A stretch of 33,451 bases of DNA. Source: Clostridiales bacterium. GTDB lineage: Bacteria > Bacillota > Clostridia > Oscillospirales > Oscillospiraceae. Where the stretch lies: the NCBI GenBank assembly GCA_019423635.1, contig JAHZBA010000032.1, positions 1 to 33,451 of the forward strand, written 5' to 3'. Below are positions 1 to 6,741 of the stretch, piece by piece; the first letter of the stretch is position 1; every line of letters begins with the position of its first letter. The translations under genes were made by a program, and so were the position numbers. The notes below the pieces were generated by a model, which saw only the letters and a list, made by a program, of their open reading frames with translations, made no database searches and was not told where the DNA came from.

Positions 1-559
1 CCTCGCAGGGGTGCTCGCAGATGTAGGCGCAGGCCGTGGGGAAGGGATTGTCCTTGCGGATCAGCCGCACCGCGTCGGCGCAGCGGCCCTCGTTCACCAG
101 GGAGATGTAGCCGGGGATATCCACGCCGGCGGGGCACAGCGCCACGCAGGGCACGGGGTTTTTGAGGCTCCCCAGGCACCGGTGGCGGAGGATGTGCTCT
201 TCATAGTCGTCCCGGAACCCCTTGAGGCCCAGGAGCACCAGGTTTGCCGCGTCAATGCCGATGGCGCAGTCCGCCGTGTCCACAATCACCTGGGCCGTGT
301 TTTCAATCCGTCTGAGAATACTGATGTCCGGCTCTCCGTCCAGCACCTCCCGAATCATGTTGGAGAGCTGGGTCAGCCCCACCCGGCAGGGCACGCACTT
401 GCCGCAGGTCTGGGCCCGGCACAGGTCCAGGAAATTCAGCGCCATGTCCACAGGGCACAGGCCCGGAGGGCTTGCGGCGATCCGCCGCTCCATGTTGCGG
501 TACAGCTGTTCCACCACGGCCTGTGCCTGGCCGGGCACTTTTACTTCCAGTCTGCTCAT
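1..559 (-). CDS. Partial NuoF-like/GltD-like Fe-S oxidoreductase (N-terminal 186 residues)
   Basis: The reading frame starts at the ATG at 559, behind a GGAGAGAGAGGAAG ribosome site, and runs open off the left edge, so only the N-terminus is present. Residues 52-58 read CGKCVPC, followed by RVG and a fourth cysteine at 98; this is the Cys-x2-Cys-x2-Cys-x39-Cys cluster site found at the C-terminal end of NuoF-type NADH dehydrogenase subunits. From about residue 135 the sequence changes to a GltD-like N-terminal Fe-S region (CPAGVDIPGYISLVNEGR, then cysteines at 177, 181 and 185). Proteins of this build pass electrons between NAD(P)H, flavin and Fe-S clusters and in Clostridia often sit beside formate dehydrogenases or hydrogenases; that partner is not visible here. 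The domain reading is solid, the physiological role is inference. Confidence 0.8.
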   Translation of the reverse strand, partial: MSRLEVKVPGQAQAVVEQLYRNMERRIAASPPGLCPVDMALNFLDLCRAQTCGKCVPCRVGLTQLSNMIREVLDGEPDISILRRIENTAQVIVDTADCAIGIDAANLVLLGLKGFRDDYEEHILRHRCLGSLKNPVPCVALCPAGVDIPGYISLVNEGRCADAVRLIRKDNPFPTACAYICEHPCE

Positions 560-978
560 ATCGTCTTCCTCTCTCTCCAAAATATCTGCGCGGCTTTCCT
601 TTGAAAAAGCGCGGAAGGGCGCGCCCTCCCGCACATCCGTCCGGCAGGGACGGCACAGCTCCTCTGTGATGGCCAAACTCTTTTTGGGATGTTTTCGTTA
701 TTATATCACAGATATGTACAGATGGCAAGGCGTATTTTTGTGAAAGTATGATAAGTTTTTATCAGCGCGGGCCGGTTCTGTCCCAAAGGCGGCCGTAAAC
801 GTTTTCGGATCGGACCTTCCACATTCTGTCAGACCGCAGAGTCGGAAATCCGGACGGGCGCCGCTCCGGGATCTCCGGGCGTCCGCCGGCGGCAGGCGGG
901 AGAGCTTGCAGGGGTCCGCCGGATCTGGTATGATAGGGCCGTATGGGTGAAAAAACAACACACAAGGAGCGTGGTCAT
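560..978. other. Intergenic region between divergent genes
   Basis: This stretch separates the minus-strand oxidoreductase from the plus-strand acetyltransferase. Apart from the minus-strand promoter at 700-728 I see no convincing gene. The part nearest the acetyltransferase (780-950) is GC-rich, and TATGATAGGGCC near 928-939 may contain its -10 element, but no good -35 was found. Confidence 0.5.
700..728 (-). promoter_or_regulatory. Sigma-A promoter for the left-edge oxidoreductase
   Basis: On the minus strand TTGCCA (723-728) and a perfect TATAAT (700-705) are separated by 17 bp. Transcription would start near 693 and give a leader of about 130 nt before the ATG at 559. Confidence 0.75.
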
Positions 979-1488
979 TTGAAGATCCGGCAGGAGACCC
1001 CGGCGGATTATGACGCAGTTTACCGTCTGGTGCAGGCGGCCTTTGCCTCTGCCGAACACAGCGACGACACCGAGCAGGATCTGGTGGCCGCCCTGCGCAA
1101 AAGCGGCGCCTTCGTTCCGGAGCTGTCCCTGGTGGCGGAGGAGGACGGCGGGATCGTGGGGCACATTCTCTTCACCAGGGCCCAGGTCGGGGGCTGTCCC
1201 GTCCTGGCCCTTGCGCCGCTCTCTGTGGCGCCCTCCCATCAGCGCCGGGGCATCGGCCTCGCCCTGATGCGTCAGGGCCACGATATCGCGGCTCGCCTGG
1301 GCTACGGCTACGCGGTGGTTCTGGGCCATCGGGTCTACTATCCCAAGGCGGGCTACCTCCCCGCGGAGCGCTGGGGCATCCGGGCGCCCTTTGCCGCGGA
1401 GGAGGGCACCTTTCTGGCCCTCCGTCTCCGGGAGGACGCCCCGCCCCTGGATGGAATCATGCGCTACGACCCGGCCTTCGGGATCTGA
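979..1488 (+). CDS. GNAT-family N-acetyltransferase, YhbS-like
   Basis: A 169-residue GNAT acetyltransferase. I chose the TTG at 979 because AAGGAG (964-969) lies nine bases upstream and the protein then begins MKIRQETPADYDAV, a normal GNAT start; an upstream in-frame ATG at 943 lacks a ribosome site. The acetyl-CoA pyrophosphate loop is visible as SVAPSHQRRGIGLALMRQG, preceded by the strand LALAPLSV. The segment YGYAVVLGHRVYYPKAGY and the conserved C-terminal part match the YhbS group of bacterial acetyltransferases, whose substrates are mostly unknown. It is monocistronic: divergent from the upstream gene and followed by a repeat block. The substrate cannot be told from sequence. Confidence 0.85.
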   Translation: MKIRQETPADYDAVYRLVQAAFASAEHSDDTEQDLVAALRKSGAFVPELSLVAEEDGGIVGHILFTRAQVGGCPVLALAPLSVAPSHQRRGIGLALMRQGHDIAARLGYGYAVVLGHRVYYPKAGYLPAERWGIRAPFAAEEGTFLALRLREDAPPLDGIMRYDPAFGI

Positions 1489-1531
1489 GGGTGCGGCGGG
1501 GGATACACGGGAGCACGGCCGATCCCCAGCC

Positions 1532-1651
1532 CGTTTTCCCTTGCCCTGCGATGTCTCCGATCGAATGCTGTCCCGTTTTCCCGTGCTTTGCGATGTCTCC
1601 GATCGAACGCTGTCCCGTTTTCCCGTGCTTTGCGACGTCTCCGATCGAATA
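1532..1651. repeat. 42-bp tandem repeat, about 2.9 copies
   Basis: Units begin at 1532, 1574 and 1616 and share the core CGATGTCTCCGATCGAA and the lead CGTTTTCCC. The copies differ at only a few positions and have no unique spacers. The period is a multiple of three, so long frames run through it, but none has a ribosome site or a recognisable protein. It abuts the composite palindrome at 1655. Confidence 0.85.
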
Positions 1652-1654
1652 ATT

Positions 1655-1733
1655 GTAGGGGCGGTTATCAACCGCCCGTCCAAAGGGAGATCCGGATCTC
1701 ATGGGGAGACGGGCGGCTGATAGCCGCCCCTAC
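1655..1733. repeat. 79-bp composite palindromic repeat, copy 1
   Basis: A near-perfect 79-bp palindrome. Each end is itself a hairpin (GTAGGGGCGG...CCGCCCGTC at the left, its inverse at the right) and the centre is the palindrome GAGATCCGGATCTC (1687-1700). A second copy of exactly the same length lies at 31039-31117. No coding capacity. It behaves like a REP/MITE-type dispersed element. Confidence 0.85.
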
Positions 1734-1809
1734 GGGCTTTCAGGGGCCATCGTAAAATGTGCGTCCGGACAGGCCCATGTCCGGGAAACGGCCCTTTTGC
1801 AGAGTTTCT

Positions 1810-1978
1810 GTAGGGGGCGGGCTCTGTCCCGCCCCGCCGGCCGGAAGCGCGGGGCTCCCGGAGAAACAGGCGATGAGGACATCGCCCCTACGGCGGCGTT
1901 TCATCCGAAATGCGAACATGATGAAATGCGCGGCGGGACATTCCCCGGATATACGGGCGGGGACAGAGCCCCGCCCCC
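1810..1978. repeat. Cluster of three GTAGGGG-type hairpins
   Basis: Three short GC-rich hairpins belong to the dispersed GTAGGGG family: GTAGGGGGCGGG with GTCCCGCCCC at 1810-1835, GGCGAT with ATCGCCCCTAC at 1869-1891, and GGGCGGGG with CCCCGCCC at about 1954-1976. The rest of the 1740-2010 stretch shows nothing that looks like a gene. Confidence 0.65.
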
Positions 1979-2016
1979 GCACCGCGTTTCCGTGATCGCA
2001 AGCGCGACAGACCCCC

Positions 2017-2044
2017 TTGACATTTCGTAAAAATATGATATCAT
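2017..2044 (+). promoter_or_regulatory. Promoter of the ABC-F leader
   Basis: A consensus TTGACA (2017-2022) and TATCAT (2039-2044) with a 16-bp spacer. Transcription would start near 2051 and produce a leader of about 230 nt before the ABC-F gene. Confidence 0.8.
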
Positions 2045-2073
2045 GCCGGTAAGATCTGTGAAGGGGTGGAAGG

Positions 2074-2097
2074 ATGCGCCACATTTCCTGCAAGTAA
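2074..2097 (+). CDS. Seven-codon leader peptide MRHISCK
   Basis: A short frame ATG-CGC-CAC-ATT-TCC-TGC-AAG-TAA preceded by a purine-rich AAGGGGTGGAAGG. It lies in the 5' leader of the ABC-F gene, upstream of an intrinsic terminator. Its bases 2084-2093 (TTTCCTGCAA) are the exact complement of 2144-2153 (TTGCAGGAAA), so a ribosome stalled on the peptide would block that pairing. This is the arrangement known from drug-inducible ABC-F genes, where ribosome stalling on a short upstream frame lifts termination. Function is inferred. Confidence 0.55.
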   Translation: MRHISCK

Positions 2098-2216
2098 AAC
2101 TGGATCAGCGGTGATTTCGCAGGATGCGGGATCATTGCGCCCATTGCAGGAAAGTCATCAAGCCACGCTCTCACAGAAGCTGCCGCCCTTTTTCGGGGCG
2201 GTCCATCGCTGTGAAG

Positions 2217-2248
2217 AAGAGCCGCGGGAATGATTTCCCGCGGCTCTT
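2217..2248 (+). terminator. Leader attenuator hairpin before the ABC-F gene
   Basis: A perfect 14-bp stem (AAGAGCCGCGGGAA with TTCCCGCGGCTCTT) closes a four-base loop, TGAT, and is followed by ATCTTAT. It lies only about 20 bases before the ribosome site of the ABC-F gene and far downstream of the promoter, so it is placed to stop transcription within the leader. A GCCGCCC/GGGGCGG hairpin just upstream (about 2182-2201) could compete or cooperate. Confidence 0.75.
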
Positions 2249-2283
2249 ATCTTATGCCCGGACATCAAAAAGGAGGTCCCGCC

Positions 2284-3747
2284 ATGTCCTTGATTCAAGT
2301 GGAAAACCTGACATTTGCCTACCCCGGCAGCTTTGACAATATCTTTGAACACGTCTCCTTCCAGATTGACACCGACTGGAAGCTGGGGTTCGTGGGCCGC
2401 AACGGCCGGGGGAAGACCACCTTCTGCCAGCTGCTCCTGGGCCGGTACGAGTACGGCGGAACCATCTCCGCCTCGGTGAAATTCGACTATTTCCCCTATC
2501 CCGTTCAGGCGCCGGAGCGGCTGACGGAGGAGGTTCTGCAGGAGGTCTGCCCCGCGGCGGAGCCCTGGGAGCTCCTGCGGGAGCTGGCATTGCTGGAGGT
2601 GGACGAGGGCGCGCTGTACCGGCCCTACGAGACCCTCTCCAACGGGGAGCAGACCAAGGTGCTGCTGGCCGCCCTCTTTTTAAACGAGGGCCGCTTCCTC
2701 CTGATCGACGAGCCCACCAACCACCTGGACACCCGGGCCCGGGCCCGCGTGGCCGCGTACCTGCGGCGGAAGAAGGGCTTCCTTCTGGTCTCCCACGACC
2801 GCCGCTTTCTGGACAGCTGCGTGGACCACATCCTCTCCCTGAACCGGACCAATATTGAGGTGCAAAGCGGCAATTTCTCCTCCTGGATGGAGAACTTCCA
2901 GCGCCGGCAGGCCTCGGAGCTCCAGCAGCGGGAGGCGCTGCAAAAGGACATCCGGCGGCTCAAACAGGCGGCCCGGCGGACCTCCGACTGGTCGGATCGG
3001 GTGGAGGCCTCGAAGATCGGGGCCTATGACAAGGGCTTTGTGGGCCACAAGTCCGCCAAGATGATGAAGCGGGCCAAAGCCATCGAGGCCCGGCAGCAAA
3101 AGGCCCTGGAGGAAAAGGAGAGCCTTTTGAAAGACCGGGAGACCGCCGAGGCTCTGAAGCTCTCCCCCCTGGTCCACTATGCCTCCACCCTGGTCACCTG
3201 CGCGGATGTGGAGATCCGCTATGGGGAGGTTTTGGCCTGCGGCCCTGTCTCTCTCACCCTGCGCCAGGGGGAGCGGGTGGCTCTGGAGGGCCGGAACGGC
3301 AGCGGCAAGAGCAGCCTCTTGAAGCTGATCCTGGGGGAGCCCCTGGACTATGCCGGCCAGGTCTCCCGGGCCTCCGGCCTGCGGATCTCCTACGTCCCCC
3401 AGGACACCTCCCACCTCCGGGGCTCCCTGACGGACTACGCCCGGAAAGCCGGGATTGACGAGACTCTCTTCAAGGCGATTCTGCGGAAGCTGGACTTTGA
3501 GCGGGTCCAGTTTGAAAAGGACATGGGGAATTTCTCCGGCGGGCAGAAGAAAAAGGTGCTGATCGCCCGGAGCCTCTGTGAGCAGGCTCACCTCTATCTC
3601 TGGGACGAGCCGCTGAATTTCATCGACGTCTACTCCCGGATGCAGATCGAGACGCTGCTGCGGGACTTTGCCCCCACCATGCTCTTCGTGGAGCACGACC
3701 GGTTCTTTCAGGAAGCGGTGGCCACCCGGTGCGTGGAAATCGGGTAG
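2284..3747 (+). CDS. ABC-F ribosomal protection protein, Lsa/CplR type
   Basis: A 487-residue cytoplasmic ABC-F ATPase with two nucleotide-binding domains and no membrane segments. The ATG at 2284 follows AAAAAGGAGG at good spacing and gives MSLIQVENLTFAYPGSFDNI. Domain 1 has GRNGRGKTT, the signature LSNGEQ and Walker B LLIDEPTNHLD; a charged linker of about 80 residues (QRRQASELQQREALQKDIRR and onward) follows; domain 2 has GRNGSGKSS, the signature FSGGQKKK and LWDEPLNFID. Opening motifs (FDNIFEHVSFQIDTDWKLGFVGRNGRGKTT, split here as FDNIFEHVSF and DTDWKLGFVGRNG) are those of the Lsa/CplR branch, members of which dislodge lincosamides, streptogramin A and pleuromutilins from the ribosome. 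The leader-peptide attenuator upstream fits drug-inducible expression. Actual resistance spectrum is not deducible. Confidence 0.9.
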   Translation: MSLIQVENLTFAYPGSFDNIFEHVSFQIDTDWKLGFVGRNGRGKTTFCQLLLGRYEYGGTISASVKFDYFPYPVQAPERLTEEVLQEVCPAAEPWELLRELALLEVDEGALYRPYETLSNGEQTKVLLAALFLNEGRFLLIDEPTNHLDTRARARVAAYLRRKKGFLLVSHDRRFLDSCVDHILSLNRTNIEVQSGNFSSWMENFQRRQASELQQREALQKDIRRLKQAARRTSDWSDRVEASKIGAYDKGFVGHKSAKMMKRAKAIEARQQKALEEKESLLKDRETAEALKLSPLVHYASTLVTCADVEIRYGEVLACGPVSLTLRQGERVALEGRNGSGKSSLLKLILGEPLDYAGQVSRASGLRISYVPQDTSHLRGSLTDYARKAGIDETLFKAILRKLDFERVQFEKDMGNFSGGQKKKVLIARSLCEQAHLYLWDEPLNFIDVYSRMQIETLLRDFAPTMLFVEHDRFFQEAVATRCVEIG

Positions 3748-3764
3748 ACGGGGCCATGGCGGGA

Positions 3765-3801
3765 AACGGGGCCTCCCGCCATGACCGACGGAGGCCCCGT
3801 T
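3765..3801. terminator. Shared terminator between convergent genes
   Basis: The stem AACGGGGCCTCC (3765-3776) pairs with GGAGGCCCCGTT (3790-3801) and is followed on the plus strand by TTGTT. The inverse orientation ends in a CGTTTCCC tract, so it may also serve the convergent amidohydrolase gene. Confidence 0.8.
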
Positions 3802-3808
3802 TTGTTCC

Positions 3809-4645
3809 TCAGACCTGCTGCCCCAGGCCCAGCCCGTAAATCCGATTGGCATTTTGGAAGAAGACCCGCTCCCAGTGCCTCTCCGGCACCAGGGCCCGGA
3901 TGAAGGCGACATACTCTCCCAGGTTGACGATGGGCCAGTCGGTTCCAAACATCAGATCCTCCCAGCGCTCTATGGCGGTGAGCCAGGTTTTCAGCGCCGC
4001 GACATAGCCCGACTGCTCCTGAAAGTAGGCCGGCAGGTCCACCCGGCCCTCCAGCAGGCCGGAGAGATCCGCAGCGACGTTGGGATTTTTCTCCACCACC
4101 GCGGCGGCAGACTCCAGGAAGGGGTTGCCGAAATGGCACATGACAAACTGCGTCTCAGGGTGGTCCGCCGCCGCCTCGTCCAGGGCCAGGGGGTGGCAGT
4201 ACTTCAAATAGGCGCCGGGAAAGGCCGTGAGGCCCATGTGGACCGCCACAGGCTTATGATACCGGGCGGCCAGGGCGTAGATGGGCTCATACAAAGGCGC
4301 CGTCAGGGCGGTTTTGTTGTAGCCGGGGTACAGCTTCACGCCGCAGCAGCTCCGGCGGGCCAGGTGCGCCTCCACCTGGTCCGGCAGGTCCGGAATCACC
4401 GCGTCTCCCCGGTCCAGCAGGCGGCTGTCCAGACCCACGCAGTAGTGAAACAGGTCCTCCGGGTAGTCGTGGTACCCCACCTCCAGACTGCGGTTGCCCA
4501 TAACCACGCCGTGGACGATTTCCAGCTCCCCATAGACCCTTTTGAGGTGCTCGATGCTGTTGTGGTGGCCCACCGCCCGGGCCATCTCCTCAAACTCCGG
4601 CTCCTCCGGCGGAAACAGGTGCAGGTGGGCGTCAATGATCTTCAT
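3809..4645 (-). CDS. Metal-dependent amidohydrolase (amidohydrolase_2 type TIM barrel)
   Basis: A 278-residue protein of the amidohydrolase superfamily. Visible metal and catalytic residues are the HxH pair in IDAHLHL (His7, His9), Lys104 in GVKLYPGY, His136 in VAVHMG, His171 in MCHFGNP and Asp236 in FGTDWPI; this order is typical of the ACMSD/2-pyrone-dicarboxylate lactonase-like branch. There is no signal peptide. It starts at an ATG behind AGAGGA. A terminator at 4673-4698 separates it from leuB, so it is probably a separate or weakly read-through transcript. The substrate is unknown; hydrolysis or decarboxylation of a small carboxylate are both possible. Confidence 0.85.
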   Translation of the reverse strand: MKIIDAHLHLFPPEEPEFEEMARAVGHHNSIEHLKRVYGELEIVHGVVMGNRSLEVGYHDYPEDLFHYCVGLDSRLLDRGDAVIPDLPDQVEAHLARRSCCGVKLYPGYNKTALTAPLYEPIYALAARYHKPVAVHMGLTAFPGAYLKYCHPLALDEAAADHPETQFVMCHFGNPFLESAAAVVEKNPNVAADLSGLLEGRVDLPAYFQEQSGYVAALKTWLTAIERWEDLMFGTDWPIVNLGEYVAFIRALVPERHWERVFFQNANRIYGLGLGQQV

Positions 4646-4672
4646 GGTGTCACATCCTCTTCACAAAACCAT

Positions 4673-4698
4673 CCCCCGGACACGCGCGTGTCCGGGGG
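4673..4698 (-). terminator. Terminator at the end of the leucine operon
   Basis: A perfect 12-bp stem CCCCCGGACACG / CGTGTCCGGGGG with a two-base loop. On the minus strand it is followed by ATGGTTTTGTG, giving a short U-rich tail shortly after leuB. Confidence 0.75.
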
Positions 4699-4712
4699 CG
4701 GCGTCCTGAACG

Positions 4713-5783
4713 TCAAATGCGGGCGGCAATGGCCTCGCCCATGGCGGCGCAGCCCACCCGCTCCAGGCCGGGCTCCATGATATCGCCGGTGCGCAGGCCG
4801 CTCTCCAGGGCGGCGCTGACGGCGGCCTCCATGGCGTCCGCCTCGGCGGGCATCTCCAGGCTGTAGCGCAGCATCATGGCGGCGGCCAGGATCATGCCGA
4901 TGGGGTTGGCCAGATCCTGCCCCGCGATGTCCGGCGCGGAGCCGTGGATGGGCTCATAGAGTCCCCGGGTCCCGTCGCCCAGGCTGGCGGAGGGCAGCAT
5001 CCCGATGGACCCGGTGATCTGGCTGGCCTCATCGGACAGGATATCCCCGAAGAGGTTCTCCGTCACAATCACGTCAAACTGGGCGGGGTCCCGGATCAGC
5101 TGCATGGCGCAGTTATCCACATACATGTGTCTGAGCTCCACATCCGGGTACTCCCCGGCCATCTCGTTCACCAGCTTCCGCCAGAGCTTGGAGCTGTCCA
5201 GCACGTTGGCCTTATCCACGGAGCAGATGCGCCCGGAGCGCTTCCGGGCCGTCTCGAAGCCCACGCGAAGGATGCGGCGGATCTCGTGCTCATGGTAGAT
5301 CATGAGGTCCGAGGCAGCGGCCTCGCCCGCTTCCTCCCAGGTCCTATGCTCTCCGAAGTAGGCGCCGCCGATGAGCTCCCGGACCACCATGAAGTCAATG
5401 CCCCGGTCCACGATCTCCGGCCGGAGGGGGCAGGCGCTGCGGAGCTGGGGGATCAGCCGGGCGGGGCGGAGGTTGGCATAGAGCCCCATGCCGGCGCGGA
5501 GGGCCAGAAGCCCCTTCTCCGGGCGGATGGCGGGGTCGATGGTATCCCACTTGGGCCCGCCCACGGCGGAGAGGAGGGCGGCGTCACAGCCCAGGCAGGT
5601 CTGGAGGCTGGACTCCGGCAGGGGGACGCCGAAGCGGTCGATGGCGTTTCCGCCCATGGGGGCGTCCTCATAGTGGAAGGTATGGCCGAACTTTTTAGCC
5701 ACAACGTCCAGGACCGCGAGGGCCTGGGTCATAATCTCCGGGCCGATGCCGTCGCCCCGGATGATGGCAATTCGTTTTTCCAT
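4713..5783 (-). CDS. leuB: 3-isopropylmalate dehydrogenase
   Basis: A 356-residue enzyme that oxidises and decarboxylates 3-isopropylmalate with NAD to 2-oxoisocaproate, the third step of leucine synthesis. The N-terminal GDGIGPE, the substrate-binding segment around RPARLIPQLR, the DEASQITGSIGMLPSASLG region with its metal-binding aspartates and the NAD-binding loop HGSAPDIAGQDLANP are all present, and length matches the family. AAAGGAAG precedes the ATG. It is the last gene of the leuA-C-D-B series but is set apart from leuD by a 475-bp hairpin-rich insert, so its expression may depend on read-through; no clear private promoter was found in the insert. Confidence 0.96.
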   Translation of the reverse strand: MEKRIAIIRGDGIGPEIMTQALAVLDVVAKKFGHTFHYEDAPMGGNAIDRFGVPLPESSLQTCLGCDAALLSAVGGPKWDTIDPAIRPEKGLLALRAGMGLYANLRPARLIPQLRSACPLRPEIVDRGIDFMVVRELIGGAYFGEHRTWEEAGEAAASDLMIYHEHEIRRILRVGFETARKRSGRICSVDKANVLDSSKLWRKLVNEMAGEYPDVELRHMYVDNCAMQLIRDPAQFDVIVTENLFGDILSDEASQITGSIGMLPSASLGDGTRGLYEPIHGSAPDIAGQDLANPIGMILAAAMMLRYSLEMPAEADAMEAAVSAALESGLRTGDIMEPGLERVGCAAMGEAIAARI

Positions 5784-5852
5784 TGGGTACTTCCTTTCTG
5801 ATGCAGCGGCGAAGCCGCAGTCAAAAGTTTTCGCCCGCCTTTTTCAAAAGGC

Positions 5853-6256
5853 GGCGGGGGTCAAGGGGGCGGCGCCCCCTTGCAGGGTGCAGGGGCAGCG
5901 CCCCTGCGGAGGCCGCCGCAAAGCGGCGGCACAGAAAAAGAGGAGCAAAACAGCGAAGCGCCTTTTGCGGGAGTGTTCTGTGCCCTCCGTTCGGGGCCGG
6001 GACCTCCCGCAAAGGCCCTGAAACGTCCTCCCTGCGGTCATCAAGAAAAATCGCACTCAGCAGGCGGACAAAATCGAAGGCCTGTTCCCTGGCAATCGGT
6101 CTCAGCTCCCTCCCGCAAAAGGCGCATTCTCCGCTCTCCGCGGCGAATGCTGTTTTGCTGCCCCTTCAGGAGCCGCCGCTGGGCGGCGGCAAGCGGGAGC
6201 TTTGCAGGGGCTCTGCCCCTGCACCCCGCCAGGGGCGCGGCGCCCCTGGACCCGCC
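5853..6256. mobile_element. Hairpin-armed insert between leuD and leuB (MITE-like)
   Basis: The leuD-leuB gap carries two inverted trains of GC-rich hairpins. The left arm (5853-5932) contains AAGGGGGCGGCGCCCCCTT, GCAGGGGCAGCGCCCCTGC and GCCGCCGCAAAGCGGCGGC. The right arm (about 6170-6256) carries the same three modules in reversed order and orientation: GCCGCCGCTGGGCGGCGGC, GCAGGGGCTCTGCCCCTGC, CCAGGGGCGCGGCGCCCCTGG. The 240 bp between the arms has open frames in several phases but no ribosome site and no recognisable protein. The whole resembles a non-autonomous insertion with imperfect terminal inverted repeats; no transposase or target duplication was seen. Confidence 0.55.
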
Positions 6257-6258
6257 AA

Positions 6259-6741
6259 TCAGCCTTGAATCGAGGCCATGAGCCCGCCCTTTTGGATCAT
6301 CTCCTTGATGAACTCCGGGAAGGGCTCCGCCTGATACGTCTCGTGCTTCGTCACATTGGTGATGACGCCGGTGTCAAAGTCAATCTCCACCTGATCCCCG
6401 TCCGAGATCCCCTCGCTGGCCGCCTCGCATTCCAGAATGGCCAGACCGATGTTGATGGCGTTGCGGTAGAAAATCCGGGCAAAGGTCTTGGCAATCACGC
6501 AGGAGATCCCGCTGGCCTTGATGGCAATGGGCGCGTGCTCCCGGGAGGACCCGCAGCCGAAGTTCCACCCGGCCACCATGATGTCCCCGTCTCTCACCTT
6601 CCCCACAAAGGAGGTGTCAATGTCCTCCATGCAGTGGCTGGCCAGCTCCTTCTCGTCCTGGGTGGCCAGATACCGGGCAGGGATGATGACATCGGTGTCA
6701 ATGTGATCCCCGTACTTGTGTACCGTTCCCTGTGCTCTCAT
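6259..6741 (-). CDS. leuD: 3-isopropylmalate dehydratase small subunit
   Basis: A 160-residue small subunit that, with LeuC, isomerises 2-isopropylmalate to 3-isopropylmalate. The start is the ATG at 6741, which overlaps the leuC stop as ATGA; an upstream extension would only translate leuC sequence in another frame. Typical motifs are GDHIDTDVIIPARYL near the N-terminus, GWNFGCGSSREHAPIA in the swivel domain and SFARIFYRNAINIGL-like sequence (here KTFARIFYRNAINIGL). Length and motifs match the short stand-alone LeuD type that partners the 420-residue LeuC. Translation is probably coupled to leuC. Confidence 0.96.
   Translation of the reverse strand: MRAQGTVHKYGDHIDTDVIIPARYLATQDEKELASHCMEDIDTSFVGKVRDGDIMVAGWNFGCGSSREHAPIAIKASGISCVIAKTFARIFYRNAINIGLAILECEAASEGISDGDQVEIDFDTGVITNVTKHETYQAEPFPEFIKEMIQKGGLMASIQG

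Noticed and set aside
303..728. 141-codon minus-strand frame at the left edge
   Set aside because: It is a different frame of the partial NuoF/GltD-like gene; the frame from the ATG at 559 has the cysteine motifs and the ribosome site.
1532..1651. Possible CRISPR-like array
   Set aside because: The 42-bp units follow each other directly with no unique spacers, and no cas gene is nearby; it is a plain tandem repeat.
829..1683. Long minus-strand reading frame over the repeat and the acetyltransferase
   Set aside because: It is antisense to a clear GNAT gene, is rich in repeat-derived peptides and has no ribosome site.
5783..6268. Basic proteins encoded on the plus strand in the leuD-leuB gap
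   Set aside because: The frames run through GC hairpins in several phases, lack ribosome sites and match no family; the region is better read as a repeat element.
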